A DNA stretch of 64,000 nucleotides. It comes from Siphonodentalium dalli (Eukaryota; Mollusca; Scaphopoda; Gadilida; Siphonodentaliidae). Below are positions 1 to 12,216 of this stretch, piece after piece. A model generated the notes under the pieces. That model was not told the origin of the DNA and did not search any database. It worked only from the letters and a program-made list of their open reading frames with translations. The DNA lies in contig CP136069.1 in assembly GCA_032622095.1 (NCBI GenBank), positions 200,678,690 through 200,742,689 of the forward strand, read 5' to 3'. The stretch's first letter is position 1; each line of letters opens with the position of its first letter. Both the position numbers and the translations under genes were made by a program.

Positions 1-555
1 TAGTCGATGAGTGGCTTGAGTTTTCCTCCCGTATAAGCATAATATTTCAAACGATCGTGTGTGCAATGGGTTTACTAATCCAGTATCCCTCAATTATAAT
101 TTGATTACGTTTTGTACACGGAAATTCGTATTTTAATTTACGCCATTTTATGGCTCCAGCCATAAAATCAATTTATATTAAATTATTAACTTTTAAATTA
201 TTAAATTTTAAGATAGCCTATTAACCTGAGCGTTTACGGAATACATCTTCGACTCAAATTACTTATGTTTCTATATAGTATCGATAATAGATCGTTGTTA
301 TCACCGCCAATTTATTGAAAATGGCGTACAGTACCCCTTTATGTGTAATATGGATATAATTCTATATCCCATAAGCGTACTAGTACTGCTTTCAAAATTG
401 CCCAATTTTGGTCAATTGATCAACTTCTTTCTAAGGTATTAAACACAATGTACATGTACTAGCTAGTAGTAATAATTTTAGTAATATGGTATAGCTACTT
501 GTACCGGTACTAATACGTTCTACTGGCGTGCATCTCTAAGTAGAACATTGTTATT
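1..555. other. AT-rich DNA, no feature recognised
   Basis: AT-rich sequence with frequent stops on both strands. No exon with plausible splice sites, no clear tandem array and no terminal inverted repeat were seen. Confidence 0.5.
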
Positions 556-653
556 GGAGGCCAAATTCACATTTATCAAAATTGTGCTTCAGCGCAATCC
601 AATTGCGCTTCAGCGCTGAAGTGCAATTATTAATCGATGTGAATTTGGCCTCC
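556..653. mobile_element. Short MITE-like inverted-repeat element
   Basis: The ends GGAGGCCAAATTCACAT and ATGTGAATTTGGCCTCC are exact reverse complements. The interior folds again around a CTTCAGCGCTGAAG palindrome. About 98 bp with no coding capacity, consistent with a small non-autonomous foldback element. No convincing target-site duplication was found. Confidence 0.6.
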
Positions 654-1177
654 CATACATTGTTGGGGATTAAAGACCCCCACCCACTATTATTCCTCCA
701 CTTTAGTTTATTTTGGGAAAGTTGCCTCCCCTACTAATATTACTCCGACCGCTTCTTTTATTTGGATAACAAGAGGAACACTATATCTACATTATTACAT
801 TTAAGCATGCCAGTAGGTGAAATATGTTTAAACAATGCATTTACGATTAAGCGTAATGTATTTTTGCTTAACTTAAGCATAATGTATTTCGCTTAAGCGT
901 ACAACTGTACTTTTAAGCGTAATTAACTTATGCTTAAGTGCTATACAAAATTATCTTATAAATGTGAAAGGCCTCCCATTCCCCTTATGTTATGGGTGAG
1001 AAATTTCCAGCCATGTCAGTCTGGACAAACAAACTGACAGTATCTGATATATCAAAATATTCCAATTTTAGCCTCATGCTAAATTTCACACGTGATACAG
1101 GTTAGAAAATCAAACCATCAGAACAATTTCAATTGTATTTGATCTGCACTTGGGCATAACATTTCTTGTTTAACATC
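654..1177. other. Unannotated DNA with short degenerate repeats
   Basis: Around 830-950 variants of AAGCGTAAT and TTAAGCATAAT recur on both strands, giving a short imperfect repeat cluster. Nothing else was recognised. Confidence 0.4.
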
Positions 1178-1533
1178 GGGTCTGGGTGAACCACCGGTCG
1201 ATTTATAATAGCCCGATCGAGCTAAACTAGACCGATCGGTCTTTCATAGCCACACACATCTGGGATAAGGAGAGTCACTCTAAATTGTTCTATAATTATC
1301 TGTTAACCAATAATTCTGATTTCAATTGAAACTACTGAAAGACATGGAATAATGATATTTATTGAGAAGATTCAATATAAACATGTACAAATCTTCAAAC
1401 AAACAAACAAATGTTCAATATTGAAGAATTTAGATTCTCCTCTCTTACAACAGTGAGAAATGGGGAAGACCAATCGTTCTATTTTAGCCTGTTTTAGTTA
1501 TTGACTATTATAGATCGATCGGTGGTAGACCCT
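1178..1533. mobile_element. MITE with imperfect terminal inverted repeats
   Basis: The left end GGGTCTGGGTGAACCACCGG matches the reverse complement of the right end (GGTGGTAGACCCT), and the match continues inward through a shared CGATC and TATAATAG stretch. The central 250 bp is non-coding. Probably a non-autonomous DNA transposon; superfamily not assigned. Confidence 0.5.
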
Positions 1534-1674
1534 GACTTGTTGTTTGTGTGTTTATTTTGTTTTCTTTTTCAATCCCAACAAAACCCACCATCCAACACAA
1601 AACAGCCTACATCGCTAGCTATGTTATGTCATATATTCTGCTCCACTGTAGTAGTATACTAACCTGTTATCAAC

Positions 1675-1813
1675 CTGGATCAGGACCAATATATCTTTCT
1701 TCAGCTTTACAAAGTTCGACCACCTGTTTTTGTTTACAGTTTAATTTACATTCGTTTTCTGCAGCAGAACTGTTTGTGCAGTCATTCCAATTATCTTTAT
1801 CACGATGTTGATA
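1675..1813 (-). CDS. Possible internal exon of an unknown Cys-rich protein
   Basis: On the minus strand an AG acceptor after ATGTTT is followed by 46 open codons plus one base, then a possible GTTGAT donor. The peptide holds DNWNDCTNSS, ECKLNCKQKQVVELC and ERYIGPDPG. Four cysteines spaced by charged residues look more protein-like than the surrounding frames. If the donor is not used, the frame stops two codons later. The flanking splice sites are weak and no partner exon was found. The family is not recognised; it may be an old exon fragment or chance. Confidence 0.3.
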
Positions 1814-3109
1814 CTAAACATAATCACTGCATTGACGCATTATGCGATCTTGTAAACAATTATCCCATTTTATTAATTTCTCAAACCGGAACAGGGCCGT
1901 CATCGCTATATTTAGAACACGCCTGGCTCGATTGCTAAACGCCGAATTGAACAGATCTGCACTCGTTGTAATAGTCACGTGGTTAGCTTATATTGGGCCA
2001 ATTTAACTCCGGATATAAATAACAGGACTATCACTTTAAGATTTTACAGTCGGAAACTTAACACTACCCCCTAAAACGTACGCCATAGCTTCGAGTGTCT
2101 GAAAAGCAAAAAATACCACATAATAGTCAACACTATGAAACTTGGCACACAGGTTCCTTATACACTATTAATCATTTTCAGATGTGTAGACATCGTGGAT
2201 GGTCTTTCCTTAACAACGGTTGCTGGGCAACTATCCGACATCAAAGAAATCAAATATGACTGATATTATGGCAGTTTTAACAATTTAATCTACGTCATGC
2301 AGCAATTTTATGGTGAACATAACATTAGTTGTTGTTAGTGTGGGTCTGTCTGAAATTTACCATATTTCTTACTTGCAGGGGTGGTAACGGTTGCTAGGAA
2401 CATACCCGAAATCGAAAAATGCCGAGCTGACTGATATTATGGTATTTAACAAACTAATATAAACTACGTCATTATAATTTTACGGTGAAACAATTGCAAT
2501 AGTTGTTGTTAGTGTGGGTTCGTTGCTATATATTTCTGGTAACGGTTGCTATGGACATACCCGAAAATAACATTTTATATTGAAAACAATTATTATAATT
2601 GTTGTTAGTGTGAACATGACAGTAAAGTTGCCGCATTCGTTACCTAACGGACGGTGTAATGGTTGATATGGACATATCCACCTTTGAAAACATACCATAT
2701 GTATGGGTTTCTGGTAATTTAACTGATACAACTGTTTCATAATATGGTATGAGTTTCGGGCAATTTACATGATATAATTGTTTCATAATATGCCTTATTA
2801 TTCTTATATTGACAATAATGCATCACTGAAGATTGTTGTACAAATCTACTTAAAACTATTCAGTTATTTTTATCAGAATGACATACCTGTGTGGAGTTTA
2901 TGATTGTATCTTCCATCAATCGATTGTTGGCATACATTTTAATGAGACTTGTAAAACTATTGACATATTTATGTAGATACCACCTGACCCCCCCCCCATG
3001 GAATCCGACATTCGCACTACATTTGACAAAGGCATCCATGCAGAACACTCTATCACGGTGTGGTAGCATCCGCATACTAGTTGCTATGCGGTAGGAACTA
3101 ACTGTGTGT

Positions 3110-3557
3110 CCTTCCTATCCTTGCCATAACTACATATATGTCAATACATGGGCATGGGTCATTTACAAGTTCATAGTAGCTCGTGTATGATCATGGCCTA
3201 TATATTTCAGACTGAGATACCATGAACTACCTTCGGGAACCGGTGCCCATTTCATATTTACATGGGCAGCCATGGGCACATTACCAACCCATAGTTACCA
3301 TGGTTCATGACCTATATATATATGTAATTGCATCCAACGACGTGTCTTAACTACTGTGTCCATATCATAGAAAGGGGCCTGGACCGATGACACACTAGTT
3401 AGGGCTGGTTCTATGGATTTGCTGTTTAGACCTGGTATATGTCATGAGTTCATAACTCTAGGCACCTGTATAATTGCACTACACGTGGTGTTCAAATCGG
3501 TCACGGCGTATGCGTGGCTGTGATTATAACCCAAATAGTCATGTAACATGTACATTC
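3110..3557. repeat. Degenerate minisatellite-like tract, left inner arm
   Basis: Loose repetition of 'ggtccatggcctatatat'-like words, mirrored by the longer tract at 6190-7500 on the other side of the nested insertion. No long open frame. Confidence 0.45.
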
Positions 3558-3565
3558 ATGGGATG

Positions 3566-6170
3566 CCTGCGATTCGGGCATTATTAATTCGATTCGATTT
3601 TCGATTCGATTTGGATACATAATCGCGATTCGATTCGATTCGATTCAGCAAACGTAGACCATTAGATCGGACATTGGGCGAAAAATCAAGGTAAAAATCG
3701 TCAACGAGGTCCGCATAACTGATCTGATTCGTATGCGAATGTCCCGACGTCTGTTCTTGACGAAATACAGACGCAATTTGTAATCGGATATGCTATTTGA
3801 ATAATTTAAATAACTTGAACTATCGGATTCGTGCACAAACGGCGAATCCAATCTCGCCAGGAAGACGTTTGTCTTGTATGTGAGAGAAAACCTCGATTTC
3901 AAATACGCATGCGCAGATGCGCTATTCGATTTTACACTAACAGTCACAATTATCTGTTCCTCGCGAAATCGTCGATGGATTTGAATTCCGGATTAATGAT
4001 TATCACTCATTATCAGAACATTGCATTAGCAATGATAAAATTGGTATATTGATCAAATGCACGTGAGATGCCATCATATTGCGGTGTTTGTCTTCAGGGA
4101 TGTGGCTAGAGGGTCTCCGCTGGGGGGGGGGGGGGGGGGGGGGTGTCCACCTTTGGAATTTCCAACTGCACCCCCCCCCATTGAGTCGGAATCACACCAA
4201 CACAACTTTTTGCATAATTCCACTTGCACCCCCCCCCCCCACTTGAGTCAAAATCGCACCAACAACTGTTTGTTTGCATAATTCCATTTGCACCCCCCCC
4301 CCCCTTGTACCTCATGCTCAGGCCTAATTTCCTATATATTCATAAGCCATGCTTCTATTTTCCCAGTATGAAAACATTAAGATATTTTAACCTGAAAATT
4401 GCCTAAAAAAAACAACTAGTGATCTAATTCCAGACAAATGCACACAGCTACCGACAACAGACCAGGAAACACCGGGCCGACCATGGTTGTTTGGCCCAGT
4501 GTGAGAAAATTTTGAAAACTATATACAAGAAAATCGCAAATCCTAGCATCTAGACTGGCCTCAACTGAAGCTTTCCTAGTGTTGGAAATTTCAAACCTCA
4601 TGCTCCCCCTCAGGTTGGAAAATTCTTCAACTGATGACCATTTATGTCTACAAGTTTGACCAAATGTAGTAAAATATTGTTTTGCTAAACTAATTAGCAG
4701 TTTTGTATTGGCCATGTGGATGGGGCAATGACACACCGGGCCAACCATGGTTCGGCCCGGTGTGCGAAAATTTTGAAATCTGAACAAGAAAATCGCAAAA
4801 TCCTAACATCTAGACTAGCCTCAAGCCTTCCTACTGTTGGAAATTTCAAACCCTACACCCCCACTTAGTTTGGAAAATTTCCAACTGATGTCAATTCCAA
4901 TGACAATGTTGACCAATTGTATGACAATATTGTTTTCTTAAATTAACTAGAAGTTTTTGACTGGCCACGGGGGAGGGACCAGGACACAAGCTTTCCAAGT
5001 GTTGGAAATTTCCAACCTGTCACCCCTCTAAGGTTGGAAAATTTCCAACTGATGTCCATTTCTGTCAAAAATTTTGACAAAAAATAGGAACATATGCAAA
5101 TATTGGTCGAAAAACAATAAATTCCCCCAATAAATTGTTTTATAATCAAACTACAAGAACATTTTCAACCTATTGTTGGTGTGAAATTTCGTTGTGGCAG
5201 GTATGAAATTTCCAACTATTGAAAATATAGCTCTCTGCTGGGGGGGGGGGGGGGTGAGACACCCCCCACACCCCCCTCTAGCCACATCCCTGTTTGTCTT
5301 ACTCGTCCAGTCACACACGGCCCACCCTGCTATTAGACTATTAGTGGACTTAAATAAATTATATACTAAGTACATGTTTAGTTATTAACAAAAGACACAA
5401 CTCATCAGATATTTGATGATTTAAATGAAAATATAAATTGTCATAATAACTTCATTCATCTTCCGATGCATGCAAACTAACACTATGGCTATATATACGC
5501 TATATATAGTGAAGGTTATTCCCTAATTTCCCGGGTTTCCCCACTAGCAGACGTAAATAGAACTGACGTCACGGCTGAGCTGATCTAAAATACGGACTGC
5601 TTACAAATGTAGAACCGCTGGGTAATTTACGGACTAAATTACGGTCTATATAACCCCATGTGCGCTGCATATTGTTAAGCTAAACTTTTGAATGGACATG
5701 TCTGTGCGTGCGTGTATAGAAAGAAGAAGATGGAATGAAGCATACACATGTCTATATTTCCGCCATGTCGCGTATTTACTAGTACACCGCAAATGAAAAA
5801 CGGATCCATTTAAAATTAATTTTCAGCTTCCGCCCATTTTAGCGGATTCCGTGTTGCGTTATCGCTATTCTGAGTTGATGTTCCCAGCGACGTGGACCGA
5901 ATTGCAGTATGATGGTCCATGCATTTTGAAAGGGCAACATCGGAGTTTATTCATATGTATCACGAGATGTTTTGAGAATTTGATGTGCTAAATGCTTTGG
6001 ATTACCGGTAAAACGATCGATCTGGTCCCGCTACTAGAAACGCGCAGTGTACTTAAGATTCCTTGAGATAATCGAATCGAAAAACTGGTACTCAAAATCG
6101 AAAACGATTCGATTCGATTCAGAGGGATGAATCGAAAATCGAATTTCGATTCGATGCATCGCAGGCCCCT
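3566..6170. mobile_element. hAT-like non-autonomous element with 8-bp target duplication
   Basis: Bounded by the inverted ends CCTGCGAT (left) and ATCGCAGG (right), each followed inward by TCGATTCG-rich DNA. The flanks carry the same 8-bp word ATGGGATG at 3558-3565 and 6171-6178. An 8-bp duplication is typical of hAT transposons. The left terminus seems to have lost a few bases compared with the right. No transposase was seen. A second hAT-like copy lies within it. Confidence 0.65.
4095..5292. mobile_element. Nested hAT-like MITE, 8-bp target duplication
   Basis: The termini CAGGGATGTGGCTAGAGGG and CCCTCTAGCCACATCCCTG are exact inverted repeats. The flanking 8 bp are identical (TTTGTCTT at 4087-4094 and 5293-5300), an intact hAT-type target duplication. 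The interior has long G and C homopolymer runs (for example 4122-4143) and two to three imperfect ~300-bp tandem blocks containing TTGGAAATTTCAAAC and CCGGGCC. No transposase, so it is non-autonomous. Confidence 0.85.
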
Positions 6171-6189
6171 ATGGGATGGGTTCATGTCT

Positions 6190-6876
6190 TACATATAAAT
6201 GCCTGGTAACTGTTGGATAAGGTCATAACTAAACCAGCATGTATACACGGAATGTCTATAGTGGCCCGTCTCAATTTCCTATCTATATTAGCCTGGGTCA
6301 ATAGCCAAGCTATAGTGGTGCATACGGCCTATATATAGGCCTCCATCCTATAGGGCGTTGGTTGAATGGATGAAAAGGGGCTTACGTGTATGGTATGCAA
6401 ATAGAGATGTGGATCCATGCACAGGCATTTTGGTCCATGACTTACCCGTAGGGCCTGGGGTCCAGGTGTCGCCTATATATGTGGATCAGTCCACTGCCTA
6501 CCAGAATATATGTGAATCTATGAACTGACTAATAACGCCGGTTCCGTAGCTTATATTTAGGGACATGTGTCCATTTCCTACCTATAGGCACCTGTATCCA
6601 ATGCACACATAATTATAGTCACTTCCGTATTAGCACTACTTAAACGTGTCTGGGTATTTGGTGTAGATATATCACGTATAAGGGGGTTGGTCCATATAAT
6701 ACATATAGAGTAGACACCTGCTTATGCCTGGGTACAATGCTATATGCCATACACATATCGGCCTTGGTCCATGGTCTACACATATGGGCATGTGTCCATG
6801 GCCAAACTACAGTGCCATGTTCGTACGGGCTATTTATAGGGGCCTCCATCCTTAACCTTCATATATGTGGCTTCGG

Positions 6877-6907
<31 letters not shown>

Positions 6908-7500
6908 GGTTGGTCTGTCACAAAACTGTCCCATATGTTCATACCATATATAGGGTCCTGAATCCATGGTGTACTAATTAATTGTACATCGGACTTGGTC
7001 TATGGTATCTGAGTACATGGTCTACCTGTGGGCAATTGGGTATTTGCACCATGTAACAGTGGCATGGTCATTGACCATGCAGCTTAGATATCATACTCGC
7101 AATAGAGTATACATGTACTATTGCATTTCTATAACACGGCTTCGCTCCAATGCGGCCTCGGTGACCAGTAATAACCCGTCTAACATCGTGGTTAAATGGT
7201 GTATGCTTAGTCTATAGATGCCTGGATCCAAGGCCAATATATAATGGCTTATATGAAGTGGTCTGGTTCATGGACTATACATATTCTACGTCCATAGTCT
7301 ATATGTATGGACATGGGTCCTATGACTATGTATATGTGTCTGGGTCCTAACTATTGTAGGCTAGGTCCATGGCTAACATATTGGTGGCTGGCCCTATATT
7401 CTTCATATATAGTAGAGTGGGTCCGTGACTTTATACATCTAGCTGTGTGGGTCTATGGCTTATATAACTATTATGGTCATGCCTCATATTAAATATAAGC
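6190..7500. repeat. Degenerate minisatellite, right inner arm
   Basis: About 1.3 kb of imperfect repetition in which words such as 'gggtccatgg' and 'ctatatatgg' recur about every 40-50 bp. It includes a (TA)n run at 6884-6906. The short open frames here are translations of the repeat. Confidence 0.55.
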
Positions 7501-8230
7501 AACAACTTTCAATTCTCACTTTGAATTCCCGATATCTGAACTGATGGAGCATAACGGATAATTGTACACATATGGAAACTAAATTTGTAGCACATTCTGG
7601 ATAGGCTCACACTAACAACATTTATAATTGTTTTCACCATAACAAACGAGTTTAGTTAAAACTACCATAATGTCAGTCATATGTGAATTTCTGTATTCTG
7701 GCAACAGTTACCATTCATATGAGTAAGAATTATATGGTATTTTTGTTCAGCCAGCTCAAAACTGACAACAACTATTATAATTGTATTCAACATAAAAGTG
7801 CTATTTGGTGTAATCTACCATAATATCAGTCATATGTGCATTTTTAGATTTTGGGTGCGTCCCTGGCAACCGTCACCCCCTTGTAAGTAATAAATATGGT
7901 AACTTGTCTGTCAGGTCAAAACTGACAACAATTATTTTCATCATAAAAATGCTACACGACATAGTTTAGTTAGTTAGAACTCACATAATATTAGTCATAT
8001 GCATGCATTAATTCGATGCCGGGTAGTTGCCTAACAACCGTTGCTAAGAAGAGACTGTCGCGAATGGCACCACGTGTGAAAATGAGCAGTAGTGTATAAG
8101 GAATATACATGCCAAGTTTCATGCTGTTATCGCCTTTTTCACAGTTGTGGTGTTTTCTACAACAAGCGCTTGGACTGGCGGAAAAGCAAAATGTCACGAG
8201 AGCCAGTTTAGGGAGTAGGGTTATATTTTT

Positions 8231-8725
8231 ACAAGTATTGGCCATTTATCATGGGTGTAGTCGCTAATTCCGCATATTATATTGAAGGAGTAATGTCTGT
8301 GCAGTTTTAAAAACAAATTGCTCGCTCCTACGTAATGAGTAGCCCGAGAATTTTGACATCGAATACGACAGTTTATCTGAAAAAACCGTATTTGTTTGGG
8401 GTCATTATGTTATTTTATATCCATATATGCGAAATTCATTCAAATCCCTCCGTTAAATTGGTATCTCTGGTTCGAGAATTGTGTTTTGAACAATATTGAG
8501 TACATTTGGTATATGTTTCGGCTGAAAAATTGCTATAGCATCCCATTATTCCCATGATTGTGAAAAATATAAAAGTTTGTTTTTTTATATGGAAAAAATG
8601 GTTTAACTCAGAAAGCTCAACTCGGATTTTAGGGGACTTTTCGTGTCGCGTCCGCGTTGATATGGCCTAAATAATATAAAAAAATCAGCTTTCCTTGATT
8701 TATTTCCTCACGTTTCCCCTTTCAT
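8231..8725. other. Unannotated AT-rich DNA
   Basis: No open frame, splice-flanked exon or repeat was recognised. Confidence 0.4.
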
Positions 8726-8920
8726 GTGACCAAAGACATTGACCTTACCTCGCTCATATGCGCTCATATAGGCATGTTTCTGGACCTCGACCGATCCGAC
8801 TCCAATTTTGTATGTAGGCCTACTTTGATCCCGGGAACAACATGGGTGGGTTCAATTTCACGTGCGACCGTGTCATTGACCTTGGGCTTGACCTTAACCT
8901 CGCTCATATACGCTCATATA
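8726..8920 (+). repeat. Short tandem duplication with TGACCTT words
   Basis: The phrase 'gacctta(a)cctcgctcatat.cgctcatata' occurs at about 8738-8768 and again at 8890-8920. The first copy continues directly into GGCATGTTTCT. The second is interrupted by the following MITE and resumes after it, so the first copy preserves the empty insertion site. Confidence 0.7.
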
Positions 8921-9795
8921 CACCCTAAATCTAGTTGGATAAGAAGTTATCCAACAGTCAATCAACCGTTGTATGCCCACAGCACCTATCTACGTTGTGT
9001 GAAAAGATGCATGACAATTTTGTTGGATACACTTTTACACAACGTTGCATATATATTTACTACCAACGGTTGTATGTTAATTATACAACGTGTTGGATGA
9101 AATTTCACACAACACTCAATCAACGTTAATTGCCCACAGTACATATCTACGTTTATTGAACTGTTGGGTGTTGGGTAGAGTTTGATGACATTTGTTGATT
9201 GGAAAGTTTACCCAACGTTGATTGGAAAGTAAAATGGGGCAAGACGTCGTGGATATATTTGCCGGTATAGTATACCTTTGTTATAATCATTCTTTGTACG
9301 ATACACTTATTATGTAGGCTTTATGTGTTGAGTGTATGAGTGTACTACTTTAGTCAAATTAGTGTCGTCAGCAGTTGTGTGAATTTGTAAACTTCAAAAT
9401 TTGGCAAATATAAATAAATATACACTCAATACATAAAGCCTACATAATCAGTGTATCGTACAAAGAATAATTATAACGAAGGTATACTATACCGGCAAAG
9501 CTATCCACGACGTCTTGCCGCATTTCCCAGTCGCTCAGGAGTTTTTTCACGCAGTTGTCCATCTTGTTTTGAAATATTTGGAGCCAAAAACTCGCATGCT
9601 CGCCCGCACCGGAAACGCGCTGCTATTGGATGACCCGGTCACGTGGCGGTTTTTATCCAATGTAGTATGAAAGTAATGCCACAGAAGACAGTTCACGCAA
9701 TCAGTTGTGTACATCGTACTAAACTGTTGGATAATAAGTACACAACAAAATCGCACCCAACGAGTTGTATACAACGTTCATTTAGATTTAGGGTG
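8921..9795. mobile_element. TA-flanked MITE (Tc1/mariner-like)
   Basis: Ends in CACCCTAAATCTA and its near reverse complement TAGATTTAGGGTG, flanked by TA on both sides (8919-8920 and 9796-9797). The duplicate at about 8762-8780 shows the same junction, CATATAGGCATGTTTC, without the element, which supports insertion at a TA dinucleotide. Internally it repeats CAACGTTG-type words and has a large inverted repeat, with arms at about 9237-9341 and 9419-9522. No transposase. Confidence 0.8.
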
Positions 9796-9796
9796 T

Positions 9797-10828
9797 AGGC
9801 ATGTTTCTCCTAAATTATTTTCAACGTTGTTCGCTCATTATTGTTCAAAGTTGTCAATTTGAATTAGTAGACCGATCTCTCATGGAATTAGTAGACCGAT
9901 CTCTCATGTCAATAGTTTTCTCAATAGTCCAGGCGCTGTTTATTCTACCCAGACGGAGGCGATCACAAAGAAATCCCCAAATAGCCCGGACGAAGTCGGG
10001 CACTTCAGCTAATACATAATATTTACAATGAGTGTTGATGGCATTTTACACAATATGTAACGTACATATATACATGTATGCTGTAATAATGACATACAAC
10101 GCAATACATGCCATAATTTAAAATTACTACCTTTCCAAAAAAAAAAACGGTACATGTGTATAAATCATCTCAGCTGCCCTCCGCGTTCCAAATATGTATT
10201 ATTTTGTATACTTATCTGTCTCTAATATGGACAAGTTAGTTTATGTACTATTTATTTATATTTATTCATATCCATGAAAGCTATCTTAAGATAACTGGCT
10301 ACCTGTTTTAAGCTTGTCTATTGATAATAATACATGTCGTTTCTCTTTACTGGGGTTACCCCAATAGTACTTAGGTATATAACGTTAGCGTAGATCGTTG
10401 TATTTATTACAGATCTATCAACGTAATTCGCATGATCGCACGAGTTTCCAGGCGTGTGATAATTCTCAGAATCGCACTAGTGCAATCTGTCGACGGAACT
10501 ATTTCATTCAGTGTTGTTAGACTGGTTCTCGCCGTTACTATTTTTACTTTTTCAATCACGACAATAAAGAAACAGTAAGCGATCAATCGATGAGATGATT
10601 CATTCAAGTAGTTTCATTCCAAGAATATGTTTGTCGAGGCACATAATTTAATTTCAAACGCGTTATTAAAGATGGGTCAATGTCACTCGCGGATAGACGG
10701 GCTCCCTGTCTGATTGTTGCGTTAACCCTGAAATGCCGTTAAAACTCAATTAAATTCACATTTTCTGGATCGGAGATGTACAAGTGTGAGTCAACTTACC
10801 GTATGATACGGATATATGTAATAAAAAT
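9797..10828. other. Unannotated DNA
   Basis: The only structure seen is a direct duplication of about 23 bp (GAATTAGTAGACCGATCTCT) at 9863-9908. No supported gene. Confidence 0.4.
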
Positions 10829-10988
10829 AGAACCGCATGAGTGTCTGGATTTTGACGAATTATCGCACTCGATTTGTTGCCGGAACGCGATACCTCTCGT
10901 GCGGGACTGCGTCCCATACTCGAGGTATCGCTCCGCCAACAAATCTCGTGCGACAATTTCGTCAAAATCCAGACACTCATGCGGTTCT
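10829..10988. repeat. Long imperfect hairpin
   Basis: The left arm begins AGAACCGCATGAGTGTCTGG and the right arm ends with its reverse complement. The arms are about 70 bp around a short GC-rich centre. The open frames here exist on both strands because of the palindrome. Probably a small foldback element. Confidence 0.75.
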
Positions 10989-11382
10989 ATCTATTTATCA
11001 CATGTAAGGAGAAAGTGGTATTCGTCGCCCACTTCGGAATTACAAGCAGGACAGTTTTGGTGATCATATTTCCTCATTTCAATTGGGATGCTGTGGTTAG
11101 CCGTCCTTATCTTGATCAGTTGTTGCAATAAATATTTAAAATATCCGAATGTGATTTATTTTTACTGGAAACTACTGGGCTAGACGAGATCTGACGATGA
11201 AATGTCGTTAACAAGTTTGAACCAGTGCAGCTCTACCAAGAGTGATTTGACATTGCGAAACTCCAATTGAGTTAGTGACAATTTTTGAATTTCCCAGTTA
11301 GTATTTAAATTTACCATGCTAACCGTCCAGTGCTGAACTCTTTATTATCGAATGGAAGATCGCCGTACCTAATAGAAATATA
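10989..11382. other. Unannotated DNA
   Basis: No feature recognised. Confidence 0.35.
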
Positions 11383-11943
11383 ATTTATTACATGATCCTA
11401 CCATTATTCCATTCATTCAATGAACCCATTCTATAAATTGTGATATTAAACGTTCGTTTAATAACAGGAAATAGGGCCAGGTGACCTTTGACTTCCGGCT
11501 TGTCGTTTGTATACATTGCGTAGGCTACTTCTCAAAATACTAAGGCCTCAAATATTTTCCAACAAACTATAATGAATGCAGAGTTGGAAAAGTTATGTCA
11601 TTAAATACACACCAATAAATACGCCAAGAAGTCTTTATTTATCTGGGACTATTTCTTTGTGGGCAAACAACGCATTGTTAAGTGAAACTTCATCGCATGC
11701 CCTATAGAAGCCGATGTTAGTTTCGCGTCCCATTTGATGATTTAAGTATGTTTTGTCGATGTTTTGGATCATGTAATAAATAGAATCTATACAACTCGTC
11801 CCAGTTTATAGTGGAATTTACAAAATTCGTCCAGTAAATTAGATCTGGACCTCGCCAAAGGCTCGGTCCAGACCCAATTTACCGGACTCATTTTGTAAAT
11901 TCCTCTATAAACTGGGGACAAGTTGTAGATCCTCTATATAATA
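11383..11943 (+). repeat. Dispersed ~560-bp repeat, copy 1
   Basis: Closely matches 16625-17184 in the same orientation. Both start ATTTATTACA(T/C)GATCCTACC and end in a strong hairpin (11780-11937 here) with TCTGGACC and GGTCCAGA around a CGCCAAAGGC-like centre. No open frame. Likely a non-autonomous transposable element with a terminal stem-loop. Confidence 0.75.
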
Positions 11944-12216
11944 TATGATACATACCTATCCGTATCTCTAGAAATATTCATTTCTATATTTATGTTTTCT
12001 TGTTTTTTTTTTGTTACGCATCAGTTTGGTCGCTGAATCGTTAAACTGCCGTTGAACCGTGGTTGCCAAGCCGCTGAATCGTGAACTTGGTCTCTGAAGC
12101 GTCAAAACAATTGTGCCTTGTGAAGTTCAACTCACCACAACAATGTTAACTATGATTCCGCGGGATGCTTTTGTAAATGAGCAATGAGCATTCAGTATTC
12201 ATTGAGAACACAATGT

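Larger units (their letters stand above)
2060..8230. mobile_element. Long palindromic (foldback-like) element, interrupted by nested insertions
   Basis: The sequence at about 2060-2800 recurs as its reverse complement at about 7560-8230. The clearest match is the tract around ATGAAACTTGGCA, CCTTATACACTA and AACAACGGTTGCT on the left and its inverse near 8000-8130. The arms contain two to three tandem sub-blocks ending in GTTGTTAGTGTGG. Inside the arms lie related minisatellite-like tracts, and the centre is occupied by a nested hAT-like element. The exact ends are uncertain by some tens of bases. No coding capacity was recognised. Confidence 0.6.

Noticed and set aside
4057-4787. Frames with poly-Gly/Pro and CHCP-like strings
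   Set aside because: Arise from G/C homopolymers and ~300-bp repeats inside the nested hAT-like MITE.
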